In this document: one piece after another, positions 7,516-7,592 of the stretch
Layout: every line of letters starts with the position of its first letter
How positions within the stretch are numbered: the stretch's first letter is position 1
Assembly: GCA_944326625.1 (NCBI GenBank)
Contig: CALVER010000060.1
Location: 1 to 7,592 of the forward strand
Direction: 5' to 3'
Source of the DNA: Candidatus Gastranaerophilales bacterium
GTDB taxonomy: Bacteria > Cyanobacteriota > Vampirovibrionia > Gastranaerophilales > Gastranaerophilaceae
DNA length: 7,592 bases
Made by a program: the position numbers and the translations under genes
The notes under the pieces: generated by a model
Database searches by the model: none
Seen by the model: only the letters and a program-made list of their open reading frames with translations
Told to the model about the DNA's origin: nothing

Positions 7516-7529
7516 TTTACATAAAAACT
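7516..7529 (+). repeat. Direct repeat, copy 2
   Basis: This is an identical second copy of TTTACATAAAAACT. Here the sequence diverges after the match (ATTATCGG instead of GCCTGAGG), so the hairpin stem beside copy 1 is not repeated. Confidence 0.55.
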
Positions 7530-7560
7530 ATTATCGGAAGTTATTTTTATTTATTTTTTT

Positions 7561-7592
7561 ATGCCTCCGGCGGGTGCTGCGCGCACGGCGGT
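7561..7592. other. GC-rich block at the right edge (gene tail or repeat edge)
   Basis: After a T-rich tract (7541-7560) the composition changes abruptly: 25 of the last 32 bases are G or C. The block holds two copies of CGGCGG and a small inverted repeat, GTGC (7574-7577) and GCAC (7583-7586). All three minus-strand frames are open through it. One would end ...AAPAGGIKK with a stop at 7553-7551, another ...QHPPEA with a stop at 7561-7559. It may be the 3' end of a leftward gene, in line with the leftward hairpin at 7468-7485, or the border of a GC-rich interspersed repeat. The window ends too soon to decide. Confidence 0.4.

Overview
This is an AT-rich bacterial segment with three complete genes and one gene cut by the left edge. 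The most likely source is a gut or host-associated member of the non-photosynthetic cyanobacterial sister lineage (Vampirovibrionia/Melainabacteria, e.g. Gastranaerophilales). That placement is an inference. It rests on the style of the truncated pilin-like protein (an ...A-MTIPTLI... helix and a C-terminal NGWKFPDNYP tail), on the short N-terminal SFQGY tag of the giant amylase-like protein, and on base composition. No rRNA or other definitive marker is present.

Layout. Positions 1-730 (+) hold the 3' part of a type IV pilin-like (pseudopilin) gene whose prepilin leader lies left of the window. Positions 798-1895 (+) encode YchF/OLA1, a conserved HAS-type ATPase, behind its own extended -10 promoter and a good ribosome site. 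A very long minus-strand gene (5983 down to 1901) converges on ychF with only 5 nt between the stop codons. It encodes a 1360-residue GH13 (alpha-amylase family) protein with recognisable catalytic motifs and an unusually large insertion between conserved regions I and II. The 178-nt divergent spacer (5984-6161) carries a good sigma70-type promoter for the next gene and a perfect inverted repeat just after its predicted transcription start. Positions 6162-7427 (+) encode S-adenosylhomocysteine hydrolase (AhcY) of the short type, followed by a strong intrinsic terminator. From 7464 to the right edge there is no clear gene. That stretch holds a minus-strand hairpin with a T-run, a 14-bp direct repeat and, in the last 32 bases, an abrupt GC-rich block that could be the tail of a leftward gene or the edge of a repeat.

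The genes do not form one pathway: surface fibre or secretion, ribosome-associated ATPase, alpha-glucan metabolism and methyl-cycle recycling sit side by side as mostly single-gene transcription units. The most unusual item is the oversized GH13 protein. I see no CRISPR array, transposase, phage gene, tRNA or rRNA, and no clear evidence of a wholly new system.
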